Source: Candidatus Geothrix odensensis (GTDB lineage: Bacteria > Acidobacteriota > Holophagae > Holophagales > Holophagaceae). From it: 64,000 nucleotides of DNA. Both the position numbers and the translations under genes were made by a program. The DNA is taken from NCBI GenBank assembly GCA_016714685.1, contig JADKCH010000002.1, positions 124,001 through 188,000 of the forward strand. Reading direction: 5' to 3'. Of the stretch, positions 30,851 to 38,679 are shown in pieces. Each line of letters opens with the position of its first letter. Position 1 is the stretch's first letter. A model generated the notes under the pieces. The model was not told where the DNA came from and did not search any database. It worked only from the letters and a program-made list of their open reading frames with translations.

Positions 30851-30870
30851 GCATTCCTCCAGTATCGGGA

Positions 30871-31353
30871 TCAGGCCTTGTGTTCGGCGAAGGACGGCAG
30901 GCGAGCCGCCTCGAGCAGCAGGGTTTCCATGAGGTTGCACCCCAGCTCGCTGCTCTGGCCATCCGGCGTGCCGAGGGTGCTCCGCAGGATGTCCACCAGC
31001 AGCCTGATTTCTGTCAGCTTGACCTCCAGGGCCTGGAGCTTCCCCCCCAGCGCCTCGCGGACGTGCTCGCAGGGCGCGCTGTCCTGGCGGAGGGCCCGCA
31101 GCAACTCCTGGACCTCGTCGAGGCTGAATCCGGCGGCCTGGGCGGCCCGGAGGATTCTCACCCAGTGGATGGCCTCCGCCGGAAAGAGGCGGTACCCCTT
31201 GGGTGAGCGGGGCAGGTCGCCGAACACCCCGGCATCCGCATAGAACCGCAGGTTGCGGGCCGTGATGCCCGAACGGGAGGCCAACTGGCCGATCTTCAGC
31301 ATCCGGTTCGAGGAACCAGCTTGAGCGGCGTGGGTGTCTGACGCGGTCGCCAT
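30871..31353 (-). CDS. MerR family transcriptional regulator of the copper operon
   Basis: 160 residues: an N-terminal MerR helix-turn-helix (KIGQLASRSGITARNLRFYADAG, given in part, about residues 20-60), a dimerisation helix and a C-terminal metal region with Cys about residues 94 and 138. CueR has its Cys pair at a short spacing near the C-terminus; here Cys are placed differently, so the metal is unproven. ATG 31353 is preceded by GGGAGG. It is the first gene of the operon and lies just downstream of a 19-bp-spacer promoter. Confidence 0.88.
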   Translation of the reverse strand: MATASDTHAAQAGSSNRMLKIGQLASRSGITARNLRFYADAGVFGDLPRSPKGYRLFPAEAIHWVRILRAAQAAGFSLDEVQELLRALRQDSAPCEHVREALGGKLQALEVKLTEIRLLVDILRSTLGTPDGQSSELGCNLMETLLLEAARLPSFAEHKA

Positions 31354-31381
31354 GGGGACCTCCCGTGAAGCGGACTCCCCA

Positions 31382-31412
31382 AGGGTAAGGTTCCAGTTAC
31401 ATGGAGGCTCAA
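31382..31412 (-). promoter_or_regulatory. MerR-type promoter with 19-bp spacer
   Basis: On the minus strand TTGAGC (31412-31407), 19 bases, then TACCCT (31387-31382). The spacer contains an imperfect dyad (CCTCCA ... TGGAAC). An over-long spacer with a central dyad is the hallmark of promoters twisted into shape by MerR-family activators. It sits about 30 bases before the merR start, so the operon is probably self-regulated. Confidence 0.6.
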
Positions 31413-31432
31413 GGATAAAAATCACACCTCAA

Positions 31433-33316
31433 CTATATGCTCCGATAGCGATGAAGGTGGAGATGAAGCAGGGTCACAGCAGCCGGGGTGACACCGGGGA
31501 TGCGACTGGCCTGACCGAGGGTCTCTGGTCGATGCAAAGACAATTTTTCCAGCACTTCCCTTGAGATGCCGTGCAGCTGCTCGATGCGGAAATCGGAGGG
31601 AATCCGGACCTGATCCCAGGCCCGATGGCCCTCCAGGAGCTTCGCCTCCCGGTCCCGGTAGGGGGTGTAGCGGAGGTCAAAGAGCAGCAGATCCCGCTCC
31701 GTGGCCAAGTCCCACCCCGGTTGCTCCCGCCCCCAGTCATCCAGCAGCGCCAGGCAGGCATCAGCCTCCGCAGGGCCGATGTGCTGCCGCCGGAACAGGT
31801 CCGACAAGCTCAGGCCGGCCTCCAGCCGAAGGCCGGCGGCTGTGGCGATGCCACCGAAGGGGCTGGTCTGGGTCACCCAGGCGGCCTCGCACTGCCCCCT
31901 CAGGGCCTCCCGGCGGAGCACCTTGGCTTCGACCCGGGCCAACTCCTCCGGCTCCAGGGCCCCCACTTCCCGGGCCACGGCCAGCAGCCGGGCATCCGCC
32001 AGATCGCAGGCCAGACCCAGCCGGTGTTCCGCCCGCGCCGTGAGCATGCGGTAGGGCTCATCCGTCCCCTTCGTCACGAGGTCATCCACCATCACGCCCA
32101 GGTAGGCCTGGTCGCGGCCGAGGACGATGGGTTCCTGCTCCCGCAACCAGCGTACGGCGTTGATGCCCGCCAGCAGGCCCTGGCCTGCTGCCTCCTCGTA
32201 GCCGGTGGTGCCGTTGATCTGGCCCGCGAACCAGACGCCCTCCAGGCCCTCGACCGAGAGGTCGCGGCGAAGCTGCAGGGGATCGAAGCTGTCGTACTCG
32301 ATGGCATACCCGGGGCGCAGGATCTCCGCCGCCTCGAAACCCGGGAGGCTGCGCACCATCCGCAGCTGCACGTCCGGCGGCATGGAGGTGGACAGCCCCG
32401 CCAGGTAGATCTCCTCTGTCTCGAGGCTCTCCGGTTCCACGAAGATCTGGTGCCGTCCCTTGTCCGGGAACTTCACGAACTTGTCCTCGATGGAGGGGCA
32501 GTAGCGGGGCCCGACCCCCTCGATGTGGCCCCCGTAGAGGCTCGACTGCGGCAGGTTCTCCCGCACGATGGTCTCGGTCTGGGCCGTGGTATGGACGATG
32601 TGGCAGGGCACCTGGGGCTGCGGAATGCCGGGACTGAAGAAGCTGAAGGGTCTGGGCGGGTTGTCACCGGGCTGGACCTGCAGCCGGGTGAAGTCGATGC
32701 TGGCCCGGGCAAGGCGGGGGCTGGTGCCCGTCTTGAGCCGCCGATGGCGCAGGCCCAGGGCCCGCAGCTGCTCGGCCAGGTGGGTGCTGGCTGGTTCCCC
32801 GGCGCGCCCGGCCTCGAGGCGACGCGCCCCGATGAGGATGCGGCCGTTGAGGAAGGTGCCGCTGGTGATCACCACGGCGTCGCAGGGCAGCACCGATCCA
32901 TCCAGAAGCTCGACCCCCCGGAGGTTCCTGGTACCCGACTCCCACAGCAGGGCCGCCGCCGTGCCCTGCCGCAGCTTCAGGTGCGCCTGGTGTTCCAGGA
33001 GCCGCCGGGCCGCGATGCGGTACTTCACCTTGTCCGCCTGGGCTCGGGGGCCGCGCACGGCCACACCGCGGCTCTCATTGAGGATGCGGAAATGGATGCC
33101 CGTAAGGTCGATGAGACGCCCCATGGCGCCCCCCAGGGCGTCCAGCTCGCGCACCATGTGTCCCTTGCCGACCCCGCCGATGCTGGGATTGCAGCTCATC
33201 TGGCCGATCTGGTCGAGGTTCATGGTGAGCAGGGTCGTGGCCATGCCCATCCTCGCGGCGATGTGCGCCGCCTCGATCCCGGCATGCCCGCCGCCGATCA
33301 CGACCAGATGCTTCAT
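31433..33316 (-). CDS. mnmG: tRNA uridine-5-carboxymethylaminomethyl(34) synthesis enzyme MnmG
   Basis: FAD enzyme that, with MnmE, adds the cmnm group to wobble uridine of several tRNAs. The 627 residues carry the FAD-binding GGGHAG (8-13), SCNPSIGGVGKGH, the GTFLNGRI motif, GYAIEYD and a C-terminal helical domain (YTPYRDREAKLL, ISREVLEKL). Length is usual. The ribosome site of ATG 33316 is weak (AGGG at a distance), while a displaced copy of the gene start with a strong site lies 230 bases upstream. No mnmE is in the window. Confidence 0.96.
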   Translation of the reverse strand: MKHLVVIGGGHAGIEAAHIAARMGMATTLLTMNLDQIGQMSCNPSIGGVGKGHMVRELDALGGAMGRLIDLTGIHFRILNESRGVAVRGPRAQADKVKYRIAARRLLEHQAHLKLRQGTAAALLWESGTRNLRGVELLDGSVLPCDAVVITSGTFLNGRILIGARRLEAGRAGEPASTHLAEQLRALGLRHRRLKTGTSPRLARASIDFTRLQVQPGDNPPRPFSFFSPGIPQPQVPCHIVHTTAQTETIVRENLPQSSLYGGHIEGVGPRYCPSIEDKFVKFPDKGRHQIFVEPESLETEEIYLAGLSTSMPPDVQLRMVRSLPGFEAAEILRPGYAIEYDSFDPLQLRRDLSVEGLEGVWFAGQINGTTGYEEAAGQGLLAGINAVRWLREQEPIVLGRDQAYLGVMVDDLVTKGTDEPYRMLTARAEHRLGLACDLADARLLAVAREVGALEPEELARVEAKVLRREALRGQCEAAWVTQTSPFGGIATAAGLRLEAGLSLSDLFRRQHIGPAEADACLALLDDWGREQPGWDLATERDLLLFDLRYTPYRDREAKLLEGHRAWDQVRIPSDFRIEQLHGISREVLEKLSLHRPETLGQASRIPGVTPAAVTLLHLHLHRYRSI

Positions 33317-33395
33317 CGCATCACCCTGGACCGCCGCCTGGGATCGGGCCTCCCTCCTATCGTGGGGACCAGTCCCCCTGCTTGAGAGACCCGGC

Positions 33396-33427
33396 GCGCA
33401 TCACGACCAGAGCTTCCATCACCTGAC
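33396..33427 (-). repeat. Degenerate short copy of the mnmG start sequence
   Basis: Bases around 33396-33427 (containing CATCACGACCAGAGCTTCCAT) resemble the first codons of mnmG at about 33293-33322 (GATCACGACCAGATGCTTCAT) with small gaps. It has no usable frame. Confidence 0.45.
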
Positions 33428-33477
33428 CTGTCCGGGAGCCCCCTCCTTCGGGGGACATTCAGTCCCCCACTCCCGCG

Positions 33478-33500
33478 CTCCGCTTCGCGGTTTCGCGGAG
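33478..33500. repeat. Small GC hairpin
   Basis: Arms CTCCGC and GCGGAG with an 11-base loop, between the two displaced mnmG start copies. Its core resembles the rpmI-rplT hairpin. Confidence 0.35.
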
Positions 33501-33507
33501 TCGGGAC

Positions 33508-33549
33508 AATCCCGGCATGTCCGCCGCCGATGACCACCAGGTGCTTCAA
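33508..33549 (-). pseudogene. mnmG: Orphan 5' end of mnmG (14 codons)
   Basis: Reading on the minus strand, TTG 33549 is preceded by a full ribosome site GGAGGAGAAAGG and encodes LKHLVVIGGGHAGI, the same 14 residues as the intact MnmG start, but with several synonymous base differences, before losing similarity. It is therefore a diverged homologous start, not a simple recent tandem copy. The remaining bases 33317-33629 hold only this, a shorter degenerate copy and a hairpin. Confidence 0.75.
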
Positions 33550-33629
33550 CCTTTCTCCTCCGAAGAAAGCCAGCATACCCTTGCCCGGCGACTCCAGCCT
33601 CCCCGCCCCAGGTGTGAGAAACTACCTCC

Positions 33630-34469
33630 ATGCGACCCCGTCTGACTCCCGAGGAACGCCGCGCCCGGCGCCAGCGCGCCATGCGCCGGTCCATGTTCGT
33701 GCTGCCCTCCAGCATCACCATGGCCTCCGTCTTCTGCGGCTTCTCCAGCGTGGTCATGTCCATCAATGCCGCTGGCGCGACCCCCGAGCGGTTCTTCCTC
33801 TGGGCTGCGGGCCTGCTGGTGCTGGCGGGCGTCTTCGATGGCCTGGATGGACGCGTGGCCCGCGCCACCAACACCGCCACTGACTTCGGCGTCCAGCTGG
33901 ACAGCCTCGCGGATGTGATCAGCTTCGGCATGGCCCCGGCCATCCTGGCCTACCGCTACGCCTTCTTCCAGCTGGGCATCCACGATTCCCACCTGCGGGC
34001 CGCCGGCTGGGCCGCCTGCTTCGTCTTCACCGCCTGCGGAGCCCTGCGACTGGCCCGCTTCAACGTGCAGGTGGGCGCGGTGGACTCCCGCTACTTCGTG
34101 GGGCTCCCCATCCCCGCCGGGGCGGCCTGCGTCGCCTCGGTCATCATCTGGCATCCCACCCCGCCCACCACGACCGCCCTCGCCTATTCATTCGCCGCGG
34201 GGCTCTTCCTCGTGGGCCTGCTGATGGTCTCCACCATCCGCTTTTCCAGCTTCAAGAAGAAGGCGACCTCGCTCCGTTCGGTCATGGTCACCTACCTCAG
34301 CGTGACGATCCTCCTAGCCCTCCTGGTTCTCTTCCAGCAGCGCTTCTTCGTGGGCTTCTTCGCGGCCTACATCGCCCTGACGCTGCTCATGAACCTAGCT
34401 TGGAAGGTCGGCTGGCGGGGCGTGGAGCCCCCCCATGACGGCCCCGAAGATCCGGAGACCGTGCACTAA
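33630..34469 (+). CDS. pssA: CDP-diacylglycerol--serine O-phosphatidyltransferase
   Basis: Membrane enzyme that makes phosphatidylserine, precursor of phosphatidylethanolamine. The 279 residues carry the CDP-alcohol phosphotransferase motif DGxxARxxxxxxxxGxxxDxxxD, seen as FDGLDGRVARATN then GVQLDSLADVISFG. About eight predicted membrane helices follow. The N-terminus is basic (RPRLTPEERRARRQR). It is transcribed away from mnmG. Confidence 0.92.
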   Translation: MRPRLTPEERRARRQRAMRRSMFVLPSSITMASVFCGFSSVVMSINAAGATPERFFLWAAGLLVLAGVFDGLDGRVARATNTATDFGVQLDSLADVISFGMAPAILAYRYAFFQLGIHDSHLRAAGWAACFVFTACGALRLARFNVQVGAVDSRYFVGLPIPAGAACVASVIIWHPTPPTTTALAYSFAAGLFLVGLLMVSTIRFSSFKKKATSLRSVMVTYLSVTILLALLVLFQQRFFVGFFAAYIALTLLMNLAWKVGWRGVEPPHDGPEDPETVH

Positions 34470-34485
34470 CGTCTGATGGTCGTTC

Positions 34486-34986
34486 CTACAGCGGCGTGGC
34501 GCCGGCGGGCACGGCCACACCAGCCACCGCAGCCACCTTGGCGTTGGACAGCAGCTTGCCGCCGGTTCCGGGCCCGATGCCCAGCGCCGCCCCCTGCTTG
34601 ACCCCGGCCTCCGTGGTGGCCGCCGTCGGGATCTTGATGCCCGCCATCCGCTGGATCAGGAAGCTGGCCGCGGAGGAGCCATCCCCCGCCACCTTGTCCC
34701 CCGCCAACAGCACGATGGCATCCGGTTTGCGGCCGGACAGGGTTCCGATGGCCTTGCCCATGTCCTGGGGCCCCTTCACATCCACGACGATGACCTTCAG
34801 CCCGGTGGCCGAACCCGTGAGGGCGGCCAGTGAGGGCTTGCTGCCGTTGGCATCGCAAACCACGGCGACCGTCTCGCACTGCGGCCAAGCCTTCTTCATC
34901 GCACTGAACATCGCGTCGTAGTCGCTGGCCAGCAGGGCCGGAGTGGCCAGGGCCAGGAAGACGAACGCAGGTCGCAGCATCGACAT
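34486..34986 (-). CDS. Secreted protein resembling half of a periplasmic binding protein
   Basis: 166 residues with a signal peptide (cleavage near residue 20). The rest has alternating beta/alpha character, with VAVVCD, LKVIVVDVKGPQDMGKAI, PDAIVLLAGDKV and a TEAGVKQGAALGIG segment, reminiscent of one lobe of ABC-type substrate-binding proteins of the TrpX/PF04392 group. It is too short for a full two-lobed protein (usually ~320 residues). No permease or ATPase gene is adjacent. GGAGG seven bases before ATG 34986 supports the start. Confidence 0.6.
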   Translation of the reverse strand: MSMLRPAFVFLALATPALLASDYDAMFSAMKKAWPQCETVAVVCDANGSKPSLAALTGSATGLKVIVVDVKGPQDMGKAIGTLSGRKPDAIVLLAGDKVAGDGSSAASFLIQRMAGIKIPTAATTEAGVKQGAALGIGPGTGGKLLSNAKVAAVAGVAVPAGATPL

Positions 34987-35064
34987 GGAACCACCTCCAG
35001 AGGATGCTTCATCGGCAATTCGCCGGGTTGTCTGAACTTCAGATCTGGTGTGGTTTTTTTCCTA

Positions 35065-36438
35065 CTACGTGAGCACACCGGCGATGCAGGCACTGAGGAA
35101 GTTGGCCAAAGTGCCCGCCAGCATGGCCCGGACGCCCAGCCGTGCCAGGTCACCCCGCCGCTCGGGGACCAGGGCCCCGATGCCGCCCACCTGGATCGCG
35201 ATGCTGCTGAAGTTGGCAAAGCCACAGAGGGCGAAGGTGGAGATCAGCCTGGCCTTGGCGGAAAGTCCGGTCATGGCCCCCAAGTCCAGGAAGGCCACGA
35301 ATTCGTTGATGACCATGCGCTTGCCCAGCAGGGCACCCACCAGGCCCGCCTCGCCCCAGGGCACGCCCATCAGGAACGCCGGGACCTTGAACAACCAGCC
35401 GAGGACCAGCTCCAGGCTGAAGCCCGGGTGGATGGCCTTCATCAGGCCATTGAGCAGGTAGATGAGGGCGATGAAGGCGATGAGCATGACCGCCACGTTG
35501 AAGGCCAGCTGCCCGCCTTCGAAGGCGCCCCGCGCCGCGGCGTCCAGCACGTTGGCGTCGTGGTTGGGGATATCCACCTTGATCTCGCCGGAGGTCTCGG
35601 GAATCTCCGTCTCCGGTTCCAGCAGCTTGGCCATCATCACCGCGCCGGGCGCCGTCATGATCACGGCGGTGAGGAGGTGCACGATGTCCACGTGCGCCAC
35701 CTGGACGTAGGCCACCATGATGCTGCCCGACACGTGAGCCATGCCCGCCGTCATGATCACCATGAGCTCACTGCGGGTCATCTTCGCCAGGAAGGGCCGG
35801 ATGGTGAGTGGCGCCTCGGTCTGGCCCATGAGGATGCTGGCGGCCACGCTCACGCTCTCCGCACCGGACACTTTCAGGAAGCGGCCCATGGCCCTGGCGG
35901 CCGCGCCCACCACCCACTGCATGACGCCCAGGTAGTAGAGCACCGCGAAGATCGAGGCCACGAAGATGATGGTGGGCAGCACCGCGAAGGCGAAGACCAT
36001 CCCCACCTTGCCGGCGGGACCGTCGGAGAGGGATCCGAACACGAAACTCGCCCCCTCGTGGGCATAGGCCATCAGGTGCTCGACCACGATCCGCATCCGG
36101 TCAAAGGTGGAACCCACCAGGTTTCCCCGCAGCAGGCCCAGGACGATGACGCCGAAGAGGCCCCAGTTGAGGGTCTTGTTTTCATAGGAGGCGAAACGCC
36201 GGAGCAGCATGGGCGTGAACATCAGGACGAGCACCACCCAGCCCATACCCTTCGGGAAGGGCAGGAAGGACAGCAGGTCGGCAATGAGGGTGCCCTTGAG
36301 CACCACCAGCGCGAAGATCCACTGGAGCCCCAGGCCCCAGGCGATGGTCTTCCAGTGGATGGCGCTCCGCTTGTGCGAAAGCAGGTACGCAAGGGCCACA
36401 AAGGCCACGATTCCGGCCAAGCCAATCAGACGTTCCAT
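35065..36438 (-). CDS. NupC-type concentrative nucleoside transporter
   Basis: Inner-membrane importer of nucleosides coupled to H+ or Na+. The 457 residues show about ten hydrophobic helices, the N-terminal Nucos_tra2_N region (HWKTIAWGLGLQWIFALVV), the Gate domain and the C-terminal region with GQTEAPLTIRP, EFVAFLDL, ALCGFANFSSIAIQVGG, all typical of the CNT family. It is followed upstream on the same strand by the roadblock gene (10-base gap). Confidence 0.92.
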   Translation of the reverse strand: MERLIGLAGIVAFVALAYLLSHKRSAIHWKTIAWGLGLQWIFALVVLKGTLIADLLSFLPFPKGMGWVVLVLMFTPMLLRRFASYENKTLNWGLFGVIVLGLLRGNLVGSTFDRMRIVVEHLMAYAHEGASFVFGSLSDGPAGKVGMVFAFAVLPTIIFVASIFAVLYYLGVMQWVVGAAARAMGRFLKVSGAESVSVAASILMGQTEAPLTIRPFLAKMTRSELMVIMTAGMAHVSGSIMVAYVQVAHVDIVHLLTAVIMTAPGAVMMAKLLEPETEIPETSGEIKVDIPNHDANVLDAAARGAFEGGQLAFNVAVMLIAFIALIYLLNGLMKAIHPGFSLELVLGWLFKVPAFLMGVPWGEAGLVGALLGKRMVINEFVAFLDLGAMTGLSAKARLISTFALCGFANFSSIAIQVGGIGALVPERRGDLARLGVRAMLAGTLANFLSACIAGVLT

Positions 36439-36448
36439 CGAGCACTCC

Positions 36449-36805
36449 CTACAATTGACCGTTCAGGGCCTCGATGGCCTGTTCCATGTGGAAGCGGGCC
36501 CGGCCCAGGATGCCCTCCCGCTGCATCACCAGTACCAGGGTGCAGTGCTCCCGGGCCCCGATCATCAGAATCCAGTGCTGGTCCGTGGCGAAGGCCACCT
36601 GCTTCACCTCGCCGCGGTCAAACTCCTCGACCGCCTGCTGCAGGTGCCGTTTCACCACATGCTGGTAGGCGCCCAGGAGCTGGAGTCCCTCGTTGGACAC
36701 CTGGATCGTGCGCGAGCAGATGGGATCTCCGTCCCGGTCATTGAAGGTCGCGGCCAGGGCCTCGGGCACGCGTTCGATGAGCTGATCCAGGATTTGCTGG
36801 AACAT
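36449..36805 (-). CDS. Roadblock/LC7-like domain protein
   Basis: 118 residues with the mixed alpha/beta pattern of the roadblock/LC7 fold (MglB-like): a start helix, the segment VPEALAATFNDRDGDPICS, a long middle helix and FATDQHWILMIGARE. In other bacteria such proteins act on small Ras-like GTPases, but no GTPase gene is adjacent. ATG 36805 is chosen because the fold begins there and GGAG lies upstream. Confidence 0.6.
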   Translation of the reverse strand: MFQQILDQLIERVPEALAATFNDRDGDPICSRTIQVSNEGLQLLGAYQHVVKRHLQQAVEEFDRGEVKQVAFATDQHWILMIGAREHCTLVLVMQREGILGRARFHMEQAIEALNGQL

Positions 36806-36868
36806 GGCGGGACTCCGGTGATACGTGCCCAAAGCATGACCGGAGTCCGGCCGGATGCAAAACGACCT

Positions 36869-37243
36869 CTACATTCCGCGCAGCGCCTGGAGCGCCCAGG
36901 TGCCCAGCAGCAGCGCCCAGACCGACAGGCGCAGGACCCGCGAATCCGGAAGCCCGGGATAGGGCTCGCCCCGCCAGGCCCGACGAAGATCCCAGACCGC
37001 AAGAAACGGGAGCAATGCGGCGGCGCCCGCCGCCACCGGATGCCAGTGGAAGGCCCCGGTCCAGTCCCAGCGGCCCAGGGCAAGGACGCAGCGGGTCAAG
37101 CCGCAGGTGGCGCAGGCGAACCCCGTCAGGCCCTTGAAGGCGCAGCCTGGAAGCAGTGCCGCCACTGGCTGCAGAAAACCCGAGGCCCAGGCACCCAGGG
37201 CCGCGAACAGGGCCCCCAGCGCCACCCAGGGCACCCGCCTCAT
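36869..37243 (-). CDS. DUF2752 family membrane protein
   Basis: 124 residues with three predicted helices and the DUF2752 signature LPGCAFKGLTGFACATCGLTR (shown in part), whose cysteines are conserved in the family. Function unknown. ATG 37243 overlaps the stop of the preceding YIP1-like gene by four bases, so they are coupled. Confidence 0.85.
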   Translation of the reverse strand: MRRVPWVALGALFAALGAWASGFLQPVAALLPGCAFKGLTGFACATCGLTRCVLALGRWDWTGAFHWHPVAAGAAALLPFLAVWDLRRAWRGEPYPGLPDSRVLRLSVWALLLGTWALQALRGM

Positions 37244-37926
37244 GCGCCCAGCCGGAGCATGAGCAGCATCAACGCGAAGAGTCCCAGGGCGAAGCAGCCC
37301 AGCAGGACCGCGTGCACCACCGTGGCCGCCACCCCCCGCCAAGGCTCGCAGCCATGCCGGGCCGCCAGCGCGAAGCCCCGGAACAGCCACAGGTAGCCAT
37401 CGAGAAGCAGCAGGGGCAGCGCCAGCAGCGGGCCCAGGACGGGCAGGAACCCCGCCAACCCCAGCAGGGTTCCCAGCGCGGCGATGCGGAGCGCCTCGGC
37501 TTCGGCCAGGAGACTGGTCCGGAAGCCCCGGTTCTGGTTCAGCCCCCTCAGCAGCCACAGCCCTGTGTGGTCCCAGACCGCGTGGTGGAGCCATGTTCCC
37601 AGCACCCCGGTGGGCACGACCAGGAGCAGCCAGGGCCAGACTTGGCCGAAGGCCGGCGGGGCGGGCAGGGCGCCCAGGGAGGCCTGGAGGACTTCCGGGT
37701 CCAGCCCGAACCAGCCGAACCCCCCGGCCGGAATCGCCCCCTGGCGGAGGGAACCGTAGGCCCGTAGCGTGTGCGATACCGTCAAGGCCGCGTTCACGAG
37801 GGCCAGCGGCACCCAGACCAGGACCATGTCCCGGGCGGCCTTGCCCAGAGGCGGTGGCGGCGACTGGAACGCGGTGCCCGGATGCCGCAGGGCCTGGAAG
37901 GAAGCCTCCAAGGCCAGGATCATCAC
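37240..37926 (-). CDS. YIP1-like integral membrane protein
   Basis: 228 residues with about five predicted helices; the order of an N-terminal amphipathic segment (FQALRHPGTAF) then helices fits bacterial YIP1-family proteins. Function unknown. It overlaps both neighbours by four bases (upstream secreted protein and downstream DUF2752 gene), so the three form a tight unit. Confidence 0.65.
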   Translation of the reverse strand: MMILALEASFQALRHPGTAFQSPPPPLGKAARDMVLVWVPLALVNAALTVSHTLRAYGSLRQGAIPAGGFGWFGLDPEVLQASLGALPAPPAFGQVWPWLLLVVPTGVLGTWLHHAVWDHTGLWLLRGLNQNRGFRTSLLAEAEALRIAALGTLLGLAGFLPVLGPLLALPLLLLDGYLWLFRGFALAARHGCEPWRGVAATVVHAVLLGCFALGLFALMLLMLRLGA

Positions 37927-38606
37927 CGGCCCAGGAAGATGGCTTCGAATTCGCGCAAGGCCAGGGCATCCCCGTCCCGTTTCAAGGGCTCGTGGAAGTT
38001 CTTCGGGCTGAGGTCGGCGAATTCCCCGAAGGTGGCGACATTCCCGTTGATGTAGGCGATGAACTCATCCTGGCGTCCCCGGATATAGGGCCGGAAGGGG
38101 CGGGACATGACGCCGAGCACCGCCGAATCCAGGGCCGTCCAGGTGTGGAGGTGGCTTTCGAAGCCGTTCCTGCCCTCCCAGTAGCGGTAAGAGGTGAGCA
38201 TCTTGGCGCCCACCGAGAAGGGCACCACGGGCAGGCGGCCCTTCTCGGCCCGCCCCTCCACCAGGTAGACCCGGTGGCCCGGGCGCTGGTGCACCAGCCG
38301 CAGAGTGCCCTTGAGGCCCCGCGTATCATCGATGCTCCAGGCTCCATCGGCATGGATGAAAGCGTAAAAACCCGGCACGAACTGGCAGTGTCGCCACATG
38401 GCCGCGCCGAGCACCGGATGATCGAAGAGCTTCTCCATGGTGGCCAGGCGCACCTGCTTCGGCTGGGTCCGGGTCTCGAACACGAAGTCGGCCCGCTTCA
38501 TGATGTCCAGGGCTTCGGCCCGGGCCGCCGGCGGCAGCAGATCCAGGAAGGCGGGAGTCTGGGCTTGAACGGTGGCCGCCAGGAGGATCCAATACAGGGC
38601 TCTCAT
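37923..38606 (-). CDS. Secreted protein of unknown function
   Basis: 227 residues with a short signal peptide (MRALYWILLAATVQA). I do not recognise a family. The mature part is rich in aromatic residues and charged loops (FETRTQPKQVRL, MWRHCQFVPGFYAFIHADGAW given in part) and one Cys. It is the first gene of a three-gene coupled unit with two membrane proteins, and is divergent from the HEAT-repeat gene (73-base gap). Confidence 0.6.
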   Translation of the reverse strand: MRALYWILLAATVQAQTPAFLDLLPPAARAEALDIMKRADFVFETRTQPKQVRLATMEKLFDHPVLGAAMWRHCQFVPGFYAFIHADGAWSIDDTRGLKGTLRLVHQRPGHRVYLVEGRAEKGRLPVVPFSVGAKMLTSYRYWEGRNGFESHLHTWTALDSAVLGVMSRPFRPYIRGRQDEFIAYINGNVATFGEFADLSPKNFHEPLKRDGDALALREFEAIFLGR

Positions 38607-38679
38607 GGCAAGACGCTAACACTTTCCGGCCGAAACGGTGGTTCTTCACCCGGGACCCCTTCGAGCCGATGGGAACAGG

